Shown here piece by piece: positions 1 through 5,589 of a DNA stretch of 12,580 nt. The notes below the pieces were generated by a model. The model saw only the letters and a list, made by a program, of their open reading frames with translations, was not told the DNA's origin and made no database searches. Each line of letters starts with the position of its first letter. Position 1 is the stretch's first letter. The translations under genes and the position numbers were made by a program. Source of the stretch: Ilumatobacteraceae bacterium (GTDB taxonomy: Bacteria; Actinomycetota; Acidimicrobiia; Acidimicrobiales; Ilumatobacteraceae); assembly GCA_023254985.1 (NCBI GenBank), contig JALRJT010000078.1, forward strand, positions 1 through 12,580, given 5' to 3'.

Positions 1-1
1 C

Positions 2-751
2 GGTGGTCAGGTCATCAGCGAAGAAGTCGGTCTCAAGTTGGAGAACGTCTCCCTCGACCTGCTCGGCCGTGCCAAGCGCGTCATCATCAACAAGGACAAC
101 ACCACGATCGTGGACGGCGCGGGCCAGAAGGACGAAGTCAACGCCCGCATCAGCCAGATCAAGGCCGAGATCGACAACACCGACTCCGACTGGGATCGCG
201 AGAAGCTCCAGGAGCGCCTCGCCAAGCTCGCCGGTGGCGTTGCCGTCATCAAGGTCGGTGCTGCAACCGAGGTTGAGTTGAAGGAAAAGAAGCACCGCAT
301 CGAAGACGCCGTGTCGGCGACTCGTGCCGCGATCGAGGAAGGCGTCGTCGCAGGTGGCGGCACCGCCCTCATCCGCACCCGTCCGGCAGTGTTGAAGGTC
401 GTCGAGTCGCTCGCGGGCGACGAGGCAACCGGCGCACGCAGCGTCTATGACTCACTTGTCGCACCGGGACGTCACATTGCTGACAACGCGGGCCTCGAGG
501 GTGCAGTTGCGATTCAGCGCGTCGAGTCCGAGAAGGGCTCCGTCGGTCTGAACGCCGCAACGGGCGAGTACGTCGACCTGGTCAAGGCCGGCATCATCGA
601 CCCAGCCAAGGTGACCCGTGCAGCGTTGCAGAACGCCGCATCGATCGCCGCGCTCGTCATCACCACCGAGTGCCTCGTCGCAGACAAGCCGGAGAAGAAC
701 CCGGCACCTGCAGGCGGCGGCATGCCCGGTGGCGGCATGGGAATGATGTAA
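2..751 (+). CDS. groEL: Chaperonin GroEL (60 kDa), C-terminal part, truncated by window edge
   Basis: This is the C-terminal 249 residues of the Hsp60 chaperonin, which folds proteins in an ATP-driven double ring in the cytoplasm. The reading frame is open from base 2, so the apical domain start lies outside the window. Visible hallmarks are GGQVISEE and DLLGRAKRV in the apical domain, the intermediate-domain segment with KVGAATEVELKEKK and EDAVSATRAAIEEG, then VAGGGTAL, and the equatorial part with GDEATGAR, ADNAGLEG and TECLVADKPEK. It ends in the Gly-Met-rich tail GGGMPGGGMGMM typical of group I chaperonins. No groES is in view. A strong hairpin lies 27 bases after the stop. High GC codon use matches the neighbours. 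Many actinobacteria carry two groEL copies; which one this is cannot be told from this part. Confidence 0.97.
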   Translation, partial: GGQVISEEVGLKLENVSLDLLGRAKRVIINKDNTTIVDGAGQKDEVNARISQIKAEIDNTDSDWDREKLQERLAKLAGGVAVIKVGAATEVELKEKKHRIEDAVSATRAAIEEGVVAGGGTALIRTRPAVLKVVESLAGDEATGARSVYDSLVAPGRHIADNAGLEGAVAIQRVESEKGSVGLNAATGEYVDLVKAGIIDPAKVTRAALQNAASIAALVITTECLVADKPEKNPAPAGGGMPGGGMGMM

Positions 752-778
752 GTCGTTCCACTTCACAGCAGTCGATGA

Positions 779-800
779 GGCCCCGGGGAAACCCGGGGCC
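779..800 (+). terminator. GC-rich hairpin terminator after groEL
   Basis: Bases 779-787 (GGCCCCGGG) pair perfectly with 792-800 (CCCGGGGCC), closing a GAAA tetraloop of the stable GNRA type. The following bases, TTGTCATGT, give only a poor U-tract, as is common in high-GC actinobacteria. The position 27 bases after the groEL stop fits transcript termination or 3'-end protection. Confidence 0.8.
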
Positions 801-830
801 TTGTCATGTCCGGGATCGATGCACGTGGCG

Positions 831-836
831 TAGTGT
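831..836 (+). promoter_or_regulatory. Candidate -10 box for the small membrane protein gene
   Basis: TAGTGT fits the actinobacterial TANNNT -10 pattern and ends 9 bases before the ATG at 846. Transcription would then begin within a few bases of the start codon. No Shine-Dalgarno sequence is visible and no clear -35 was found. Confidence 0.4.
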
Positions 837-845
837 TGCCACGGC

Positions 846-1205
846 ATGGCATCCCAGGGTCGCGGTTTTTGGTTGCATCAACTCGTCGAATACATCATCG
901 GCATCGGCACCTTGTTCCTCGCAGGACAGTCGAGCCAACCCGTGTGGCCCGCTGCGATCGGCGCGGTGATCCTGATCAACGCGGCGTTCAGCGATGGCGC
1001 GATGAGCGCCTATCGGGTGATCCCACGCCAAGTCCACAAGATCGTCGACTGGGTCGTGATTGTTGGTGCGATTCTCGCGAGCGTGCTCGCCGACCATGAT
1101 GCTCAGGCACGAGTGTCGCTACTCGGAATCGGCCTCATTCTCGCAGTCATCGCCCTCGGCACGAACTACGTCGGAAAAGGTGCGCGCAACGTTCGAGGGA
1201 AGTGA
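846..1205 (+). CDS. Small four-helix integral membrane protein, unknown function
   Basis: The 119-residue product is hydrophobic. Four likely membrane helices lie at about residues 12-28 (YIIGIGTLFLAG), 33-50 (AAIGAVILINAAFS), 66-83 (IVDWVVIVGAILASVLA) and 89-108 (LLGIGLILAVIALG). Short charged loops lie between them (PRQVHK between helices 2 and 3) and the C-terminus is basic (GKGARNVRGK). No catalytic motif or named family was recognised. The ATG lies just behind a TANNNT box with no Shine-Dalgarno sequence, suggesting a leaderless or very short leader transcript. It follows the groEL terminator and precedes another small gene by 25 bases, but each has its own candidate -10, so they need not form an operon. 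The coding call rests on codon bias and the consistent helix pattern. Confidence 0.75.
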   Translation: MASQGRGFWLHQLVEYIIGIGTLFLAGQSSQPVWPAAIGAVILINAAFSDGAMSAYRVIPRQVHKIVDWVVIVGAILASVLADHDAQARVSLLGIGLILAVIALGTNYVGKGARNVRGK

Positions 1206-1217
1206 GCGACCACTCAT

Positions 1218-1223
1218 TAGGCT
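1218..1223 (+). promoter_or_regulatory. Candidate -10 box for leaderless 55-residue gene
   Basis: TAGGCT fits TANNNT and ends 7 bases before the ATG at 1231, so the predicted transcript start falls on or next to the A of the start codon. No Shine-Dalgarno sequence is present. No convincing -35 was seen. Confidence 0.45.
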
Positions 1224-1230
1224 CACGACC

Positions 1231-1398
1231 ATGAGTTTCGTCAAGCCTGCAATGGATCTCGAGAAGATGAAGACCGCATGGGACGCCTGGGAGCGCGGTG
1301 AAGAGCAACCCGGAAAGACCCTCTCGAACCTGAAGACTGCGGGCCTCGACGATCTTCTCGCGCAGCTCATCGCCTCCGGCTGGAAGCCACAGGCCTAA
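1231..1398 (+). CDS. 55-residue conserved-looking small protein
   Basis: The product begins MSFVKPAMDLEKMKTAW and ends SGWKPQA. It is soluble, amphipathic and rich in charged residues, with two likely helices (about residues 8-21 and 36-49) joined by a GEEQPGKTL loop. The pattern of a helix with WDAWERGE followed by LDDLLAQLIASGW looks like a compact two-helix domain, but no named family was recognised. A longer reading of the same frame back to 1060 overlaps the previous gene; the ATG at 1231 is preferred because the strong codon bias and the leaderless-type TAGGCT box both point to it. A function cannot be assigned. Confidence 0.7.
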   Translation: MSFVKPAMDLEKMKTAWDAWERGEEQPGKTLSNLKTAGLDDLLAQLIASGWKPQA

Positions 1399-1415
1399 GC
1401 CTCAGACCCAGATCG

Positions 1416-2093
1416 ATGACTGCCCTCGGTCGACGACAGGGCGGTGATCAGGTCATCCCTCGACCCGCATCGGTGTGGGTTCGCCCCGACAATCCGTGGC
1501 GCATGCTCGATGTCTCACCGCTGCGATCGACGTCGACGGTGATCGACAGGGTTCGCCAGTTCGCGACAACTCTTGAGCAGGTTCCGCCGCCACCCAACTC
1601 TCGACCATCGGCAGTACTCGTGCCGATCCTTGCCGGAACTGATGGTCCAGAAATTGTCCTGACACGGCGTTCGAAGAATCTGTCGAATCACAAGGGTGAA
1701 GTGTCGTTCCCGGGCGGTCGAGTGGATGGCGGTGAGACCTTCGTCGACGCGGCGATTCGTGAAGCGCGCGAGGAGATTGGTCTCGATCCGAGTTCGGTCG
1801 AAGTGATCGGGGAGATGAGCGCCATGGCGACGTACGTCAGTCGGAGCTACATCGTTCCGATCGTCGCGCACGTGACGACGCAGCCGTCGCTCGAGGTGCG
1901 CAACGACGAAGTCGATCGTGTGTTCACCGTGCCGCTCGCCGAACTCGTGCGACAGGACACCTATTCGGAAGAGCACTGGGGGTTCCCACCGAACCAGTAC
2001 CGCATCCACTTCTTCCATCTGGATGAAGAGACGGTGTGGGGAGTGACGGGTCGAATGCTGCACCAGCTCATCTCCATCGCGCTGTCGAGCTAG
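1416..2093 (+). CDS. NUDIX hydrolase, CoA pyrophosphatase-like (NudL/NUDT7-8 type)
   Basis: The 225-residue product carries a complete Nudix box at residues 101-123 (G-x5-E-x7-REAREEIGL). The metal-binding glutamates are present. Just upstream is the extension that marks the CoA-pyrophosphatase group (UPF0035): LTRRSKNLSNHKGEVSFPGG at residues 82-101. Members cleave CoA or acyl-CoA to phosphopantetheine derivatives and 3',5'-ADP, in a housekeeping role; substrate is inferred from family only. The first ~60 residues (rich in Arg and Pro) are not conserved-looking. Later starts, GTG at 1473 or ATG at 1503, are possible; no Shine-Dalgarno sequence decides it. The stop TAG overlaps the stop of the convergent phospholipase gene in a shared CTAG (2090-2093), leaving no room for a terminator between them. 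Confidence 0.88.
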   Translation: MTALGRRQGGDQVIPRPASVWVRPDNPWRMLDVSPLRSTSTVIDRVRQFATTLEQVPPPPNSRPSAVLVPILAGTDGPEIVLTRRSKNLSNHKGEVSFPGGRVDGGETFVDAAIREAREEIGLDPSSVEVIGEMSAMATYVSRSYIVPIVAHVTTQPSLEVRNDEVDRVFTVPLAELVRQDTYSEEHWGFPPNQYRIHFFHLDEETVWGVTGRMLHQLISIALSS

Positions 2094-2518
2094 CCGACTC
2101 GACGCACGACCTCGACGAAGAACTCCGCCCACGCCACGCAGCGAACACGTCGGGTTCTCAGCTGACGCTCGCACGATCTATACAGATCCTTGCGGAACTG
2201 GTCGTCGATTCGGGCGCGAAGCGATTCATCGAGCACGCCGAGTCTCGTGAAGTTGCGGTAGGCGAAGTCGTGTCGTGCACAGGGGATGCGAAAGTTAAAG
2301 GTACGTCCCTCGCTCCCGACTACGGGCGCGGAACATCCATCTGTCGACCAATCGAGCCGTGGGTACTTGCGGGCGAGAATCGTGCGTTGACGGGAAAAGG
2401 CCGTGAGGTCCAATTCGAAGGTGATCCGCGAGACGAGTGCGACGTCGTCGGAAGGTCCGTTCGCGGGGGCGGCCAGAAGACTCGTGGCCGCGACGAGCAT
2501 TGCAAGGACAGCGCCCAT
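2090..2518 (-). CDS. Secreted prokaryotic phospholipase A2
   Basis: The 142-residue product matches the small bacterial/fungal secreted phospholipase A2 family (group XIV; Streptomyces violaceoruber type), which releases fatty acid and lysophospholipid from glycerophospholipids in a Ca2+-dependent way. A short hydrophobic signal segment spans residues 1-20 (MGAVLAMLVAATSLLAAPAN), though it lacks an N-terminal positive charge. The signature is STDGCSAP (58-65) then PCARHDFAYRNF (79-90), holding the His83-Asp84 active-site pair. The four cysteines (62, 80, 116, 127) fit the family's two disulfides. Length is that of the family. The ATG at 2518 has GGAG at 2526-2529, 7 bases away. It is the last gene behind ribH on the same strand, 64 bases downstream, with a structured element in the gap. 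Its stop overlaps that of the NUDIX gene. A functional link to flavin synthesis is not evident. Confidence 0.88.
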   Translation of the reverse strand: MGAVLAMLVAATSLLAAPANGPSDDVALVSRITFELDLTAFSRQRTILARKYPRLDWSTDGCSAPVVGSEGRTFNFRIPCARHDFAYRNFTRLGVLDESLRARIDDQFRKDLYRSCERQLRTRRVRCVAWAEFFVEVVRRVG

Positions 2519-2527
2519 GTGATTGCT

Positions 2528-2572
2528 CCATTCGCCGTCATGAGCGACGGCACACGATGTGTGCGCGAATGG
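2528..2572 (-). other. Three-way-junction-like inverted repeat between ribH and the phospholipase gene
   Basis: An outer 8-bp stem pairs 2528-2535 (CCATTCGC) with 2565-2572 (GCGAATGG). Inside, without a single unpaired junction base, are two hairpins: 2536-2539 with 2546-2549 (CGTC/GACG, 6-base loop) and 2550-2555 with 2559-2564 (GCACAC/GTGTGC, 3-base loop). All pairs are Watson-Crick. In the minus-strand transcript, two bases of the GGAG ribosome binding site of the phospholipase gene (2526-2529) lie in the outer stem. No U-run follows, so it is not a classic terminator. The role is unknown; translational control or an mRNA-processing barrier is inferred. An alternative extended arm pairs 2534-2539 with 2546-2551. 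Confidence 0.55.
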
Positions 2573-2582
2573 GGGTGAAGGG

Positions 2583-3053
2583 TTACTTGTTGCGAATCGC
2601 CTTCAATACGTTCGCCATCTCGATCGCCCCGATGGCTGCTTCCTCGCCCTTGTTGCCGGAATCTGGGCCCGAGCGGGCCACGGCCTGCTCGATGTTTTCA
2701 ACGGTGAGGACCGAAAAGCCGATGGGGATTCCGGAGTCGACCTGGATGCGGGCGATCTCGTTCGAGCAGGGTCCTGCCACATATTCGAAATGTGCGGTTT
2801 CGCCACGGATGACGGCGCCAAGTGCGATGAGGGCGTCATAACGACCGGTCGTGGCCATCGTGCGAATCGCGACGGGAATCTCGAATGCACCGGGTACCCA
2901 CGCGACGTCCACGTTGTGGTCGGCGACGCCACACGTGGTGAGACCACGGCGGGCGCCATCGAGGAGTGCGGTGACGATGAATTCGTTGAATCTCGAGCAC
3001 ACGATCCCGACGCGCAGTGTCGGTCCGTTGTGGCTTCCTTCGAAGGTGGTCAT
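2583..3053 (-). CDS. ribH: 6,7-dimethyl-8-ribityllumazine synthase
   Basis: Lumazine synthase condenses 5-amino-6-ribitylamino-uracil with 3,4-dihydroxy-2-butanone 4-phosphate, the penultimate step of riboflavin synthesis; the enzymes usually assemble as pentamers or 60-mers. The 156-residue product has the expected length and motifs: VCSRFNEFI (18-26), WVPGAFEIP (52-60), GAVIRGETAHFEYV (79-92) with catalytic His88, and GFSVLTVENIEQA (112-124) followed by NKGEEAA (134-140). The ATG overlaps the ribBA stop as ATGA, and AAGGAA at 3061-3066 supplies a well-spaced Shine-Dalgarno site, so coupled translation is likely. It is the last rib gene of the riboswitch-led operon. Confidence 0.97.
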   Translation of the reverse strand: MTTFEGSHNGPTLRVGIVCSRFNEFIVTALLDGARRGLTTCGVADHNVDVAWVPGAFEIPVAIRTMATTGRYDALIALGAVIRGETAHFEYVAGPCSNEIARIQVDSGIPIGFSVLTVENIEQAVARSGPDSGNKGEEAAIGAIEMANVLKAIRNK

Positions 3054-4300
3054 TGGCGTGTTCCTTTCGCGGTGATGTCCGATTGATCAAAGACGTGGCC
3101 CATGCGGTCCTGTTTGGTCTTCAGGTATGCAGCGTTCTCGGGGGTTGGTTCGATGGAGAGCGAAACGCGCTCGACGATCGACAACCCGTACCCGGCGATG
3201 CCGCCGTACTTGGCCGGGTTGTTCGTCATCAGGCGCAACTCGCGTGCACCGAGGTCGGCAAGGATCTGCGCGCCGATGCCGTACTCGCGGCTGTCGACCG
3301 GAAGTCCGAGCTTGGTGTTGGCATCCACGGTGTCGTAGCCCTCATCTTGCAGCGAGTAGGCACGAATCTTGTGGGCGATGCCGATGCCGCGACCTTCGTG
3401 ACCTCGCAGGTAGACGACGACGCCACGACCCTCCGATTCGATCTGGCGCATCGCCGAGGCGAGCTGCGGTCCGCAGTCGCAGCGACGACTACCGAAGACG
3501 TCGCCAGTGAGGCATTCGCTGTGCACGCGCGTGAGCACCGGCTGACCATCGGCCACATTGCCCTTGACGAACGCGAGGTGCTCGATTCCGTCGATCGTGC
3601 TGCGATACGCGACGCAGGTAAAGCCACCCCATTCGGTGGGCACGTTGGCTTCACCCATGCGCTCGACGAGTCGCTCGTGCGTGCGGCGGTAGTCGATGAG
3701 GTCGGCAATGGACGAGAGCAGCAGGTTGTGTTGCTTGACGAAGATGCGCAATTCGGGCAGGCGCGCCATCGTCCCGTCGTCGTTTTGGATCTCACAGATG
3801 ATTCCAGCCGGCGCACACCCCGCCATTCGCGCGAGATCGACTGCTGCTTCGGTGTGGCCCGCGCGCTTGAGCACGCCACCCTCGCGAGCACGCAATGGAA
3901 AGATGTGCCCTGGTCGGGCGAAGGCCGAATGCGTGACGGTTGGATCGGCAAGTGCGCGCAACGTTGCGGCGCGATCTGATGCGGAGATGCCCGTCGATGT
4001 GCCTTCGAGTAAGTCGACCGACACCGTGAAGGCGGTGCGGTGGCTTTCGGTGTTGTGGTCGACCATGAGGGGAAGGCGTAGGTCGTCGCAGCGCTCGCCG
4101 GTCAACGGCGCCACCACTACGCCGGACGTGTGGCGGACGATGAACGCGATCTTTTCCGGGGTGGCGAACTGCGCCGCCATGATCAGGTCGCCCTCGTTCT
4201 CGCGGTCTTCGTCGTCGACCATGACGACCATCTCGCCGCGGCCAATCGCTGCGATCACGTCCTCGATCGGGGCCATGTCACTGTCTTTGCGTCGTGTCAT
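3050..4300 (-). CDS. ribBA: Bifunctional DHBP synthase / GTP cyclohydrolase II
   Basis: The 416-residue fusion feeds both branches of riboflavin synthesis. The N-terminal RibB half (to about residue 205) makes 3,4-dihydroxy-2-butanone 4-phosphate from ribulose 5-phosphate and holds the acidic metal-binding loop DDEDRENEGDL (29-39), RHTSG (56-60) and RAGHTEAAVDLARMAG (146-161). The C-terminal RibA half opens GTP. It has the zinc ligands Cys263, Cys274 and Cys276 in the order C-x10-C-x-C, YLRGHEGRGIGI (297-308) and TNNPAKYGGIAGYG (359-372). Both halves look intact, so neither domain appears degenerate. The start at 4300 overlaps the ribD stop as ATGA and has a GAAAGAG-like site before it; an internal ATG at 4276 is possible but lacks one. 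Confidence 0.97.
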   Translation of the reverse strand: MTRRKDSDMAPIEDVIAAIGRGEMVVMVDDEDRENEGDLIMAAQFATPEKIAFIVRHTSGVVVAPLTGERCDDLRLPLMVDHNTESHRTAFTVSVDLLEGTSTGISASDRAATLRALADPTVTHSAFARPGHIFPLRAREGGVLKRAGHTEAAVDLARMAGCAPAGIICEIQNDDGTMARLPELRIFVKQHNLLLSSIADLIDYRRTHERLVERMGEANVPTEWGGFTCVAYRSTIDGIEHLAFVKGNVADGQPVLTRVHSECLTGDVFGSRRCDCGPQLASAMRQIESEGRGVVVYLRGHEGRGIGIAHKIRAYSLQDEGYDTVDANTKLGLPVDSREYGIGAQILADLGARELRLMTNNPAKYGGIAGYGLSIVERVSLSIEPTPENAAYLKTKQDRMGHVFDQSDITAKGTRQ

Positions 4301-5295
4301 GTGGTTGCTCTTTCTCGTCGTGGGGTGAAGATGATTTCGAGATCGTTGCCGAACGGGGTGACGCTCGTGATGTCACCGCGATGGACGTCGTTGGCAGTCG
4401 CATCGCCCGAGCCGACCAGCATCGATGGGGTGTCGCTGCCACCGGCGACGAGGCCTGCGAGATGCACGATGAACTCATCGATGAGTCCTGCGTGCTCGAA
4501 GCTCGTGACCACAGTCGGTCCACCTTCGACGAGGAGCTGCACGACGCCATCTGCGCCGAGTTGATCGAGGAGTGATTCGAGATCGCCCGACCATTCGAGA
4601 CACGGATGAACCTTTGCTCCTGCGGGAGCCGTGCCGAGCACCACGCGTCGTGGCGATGGTCCGTCCACGAGGCGCGTCGTCAACTCTGGGTCATCTGCAC
4701 GCACGGTGCCGGCTCCGACGAGGATCGCGTCGCTGTCGGCGCGCAGTTCGTGCACGCGAGTCCGTGCTGGGACTCCCGTGAGCCAACGTTCGCTCGGCGA
4801 TGGAGACGTGACACGACCGTCGATGGTCGTGGCCATCTTGACCACCACAAATGGGCGACCCGTAGTGCGGTGATGGACGTATGCGCGAAGTTGGTGTGTG
4901 ACTGCTGAGTGCTCGACACCGATGATGACGTCGAGTCCTGCTGCGCGCAGTCGTGCGATGCCAGAGCCTCGCACCTTGTCGTCTGGGTCTTCGATGCCGA
5001 TGACGACTCGTGAGACTCCTGCAGCGATGATTGCCTCGGTACACGGGCCGGTGCGTCCCGTGTGGTTGCACGGCTCGAGCGTGCAGTAGAGCGTGGAACC
5101 TGACGACTTGTCGCCCGCAGCCTGCAGCGCCGTTATCTCGGCATGCGCGCCACCGGGTTCGCTCGTTGCGCCTTCGAAGACTTCGCCCTCAGACGTGACG
5201 ACGAGTGCACCGACCCATGGGTTCGGACGTGAACGCCAACGAGCTCGGCGGGCGACATCAATCGCCCTGCGCATGTACTGCTCGTCGTGTTCCAT
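4297..5295 (-). CDS. ribD: Bifunctional diaminohydroxyphosphoribosylaminopyrimidine deaminase / uracil reductase
   Basis: RibD carries out the deamination and side-chain reduction after GTP opening. The N-terminal deaminase domain has the zinc ligands in HAE (51-53) and PCNHTGRTGPC (75-85). The C-terminal reductase has VVKMATTIDGRV (151-162), ILVGAGTVRADDPELT (191-206) and LLVEGGPT (254-261). The start is set at the ATG at 5295 because AAGGA (5303-5307) sits 7 bases before it and the family motif YMRRAIDVARRA follows at once; the frame stays open to 5400 but that stretch is riboswitch leader and encodes an Arg-rich non-conserved sequence. At 332 residues it is a little shorter than the usual ~360, with a condensed stretch between RRVVLG (217) and the LLVEGG strand. 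First gene of the operon, coupled to ribBA by ATGA. Confidence 0.95.
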   Translation of the reverse strand: MEHDEQYMRRAIDVARRARWRSRPNPWVGALVVTSEGEVFEGATSEPGGAHAEITALQAAGDKSSGSTLYCTLEPCNHTGRTGPCTEAIIAAGVSRVVIGIEDPDDKVRGSGIARLRAAGLDVIIGVEHSAVTHQLRAYVHHRTTGRPFVVVKMATTIDGRVTSPSPSERWLTGVPARTRVHELRADSDAILVGAGTVRADDPELTTRLVDGPSPRRVVLGTAPAGAKVHPCLEWSGDLESLLDQLGADGVVQLLVEGGPTVVTSFEHAGLIDEFIVHLAGLVAGGSDTPSMLVGSGDATANDVHRGDITSVTPFGNDLEIIFTPRRERATT

Positions 5296-5303
5296 ATCCA
5301 TGT

Positions 5304-5335
5304 CCTTCGCCGTGCATCGTGCGTGCAGGCGAGAG
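5304..5335 (-). promoter_or_regulatory. Putative hairpin hiding the ribD ribosome binding site
   Basis: In the minus-strand RNA, UCGCC (5332-5328) plus UGCA (5327-5324) pair with UGCA (5316-5313) plus GGCGA (5311-5307) around a 7-base loop, with one bulged C. After an A-C mismatch the pairing extends (U-G, C-G) into the GG of the ribD AAGGA site at 5303-5307. Lying directly between the FMN riboswitch and the ribD ATG, it is a natural candidate for a translational off-state. The alternative on-state fold was not worked out. Confidence 0.4.
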
Positions 5336-5405
5336 GGACGACGAGGGTGCGCACGAATGAGACGACGCCCGAGAGGGCTCGCCACTACGCGCACAACCAA
5401 CGCCG

Positions 5406-5525
5406 ACTTGCTCCCATCCGGACTCTGACCGTCGGCCTTGGAATTTCACCAAGTCAGCCCACCGCCGAAGCGATGGGGTCGCGGGCTTTCACCGCCGGTA
5501 GGGGATTTCACCCAACCCTGCAAGT
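5406..5525 (-). ncRNA. FMN riboswitch (RFN element)
   Basis: The minus strand carries the conserved RFN blocks in order: GCAGGGTTGGGTGAAATCCC, then CTACCGGCGGTGAAAGCCCG, then GACTTGGTGAAATTCCAAGG, CCGACGGTCAGAGTCCGG and ATGGGAGCAAG. The closing P1 helix pairs ACTTGC (5525-5520) with GCAAGT (5411-5406), which fixes the ends. FMN binding is known in this class to switch off downstream rib genes by terminating transcription or by hiding a ribosome binding site. Here no hairpin with a U-run lies between it and ribD, and a hairpin overlaps the ribD binding site, so translational control is the likelier mode. The element begins 64 bases after the EamA gene stop. Confidence 0.97.
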
Positions 5526-5550
5526 ACGACTCAATTGCTATGTCGACTAC

Positions 5551-5556
5551 AGGCTA
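5551..5556 (-). promoter_or_regulatory. Possible -10 box of the rib operon
   Basis: On the minus strand TAGCCT fits TANNNT and would start transcription about 20 bases before the riboswitch P1 helix, a sensible distance. The -35 region is poor (GTGTCC at about 5579-5574). The call rests mainly on position. Confidence 0.25.
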
Positions 5557-5589
5557 CGGGGCTAGCTGACCTGGGACACCTTCGAGCGA

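Noticed and set aside
1515..2174. Minus-strand open frame of 219 codons opposite the NUDIX gene
   Set aside because: It is antisense to a gene with an intact Nudix box and crosses the end of the phospholipase gene; no domain is visible.
3063..3083. Partial resemblance between 2528-2548 and 3063-3083, both before minus-strand gene starts
   Set aside because: About 15 of 21 bases match, but the second copy lacks the inverted repeats. It overlaps the ribBA coding end and the ribH Shine-Dalgarno site, so chance and shared composition explain it.
3017..3979. Long plus-strand open frame of 320 codons opposite ribBA
   Set aside because: It is fully antisense to ribBA, whose motifs are unambiguous. 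The translation has no recognisable motif and the openness follows from high GC at third positions.
5344..5394. Hairpin GTGCGC/GCGCAC with an inner GCCC/GGGC stem in the rib leader, considered as an intrinsic terminator
   Set aside because: No U-run follows on the minus strand and the arms are far apart. It could still be part of the leader fold, but it is not supported as a terminator.
5296..5400. N-terminal extension of ribD to a start at 5400
   Set aside because: The 35 extra residues are Arg-rich and unlike RibD. The region is riboswitch leader, and the AAGGA site is correctly placed for the ATG at 5295.
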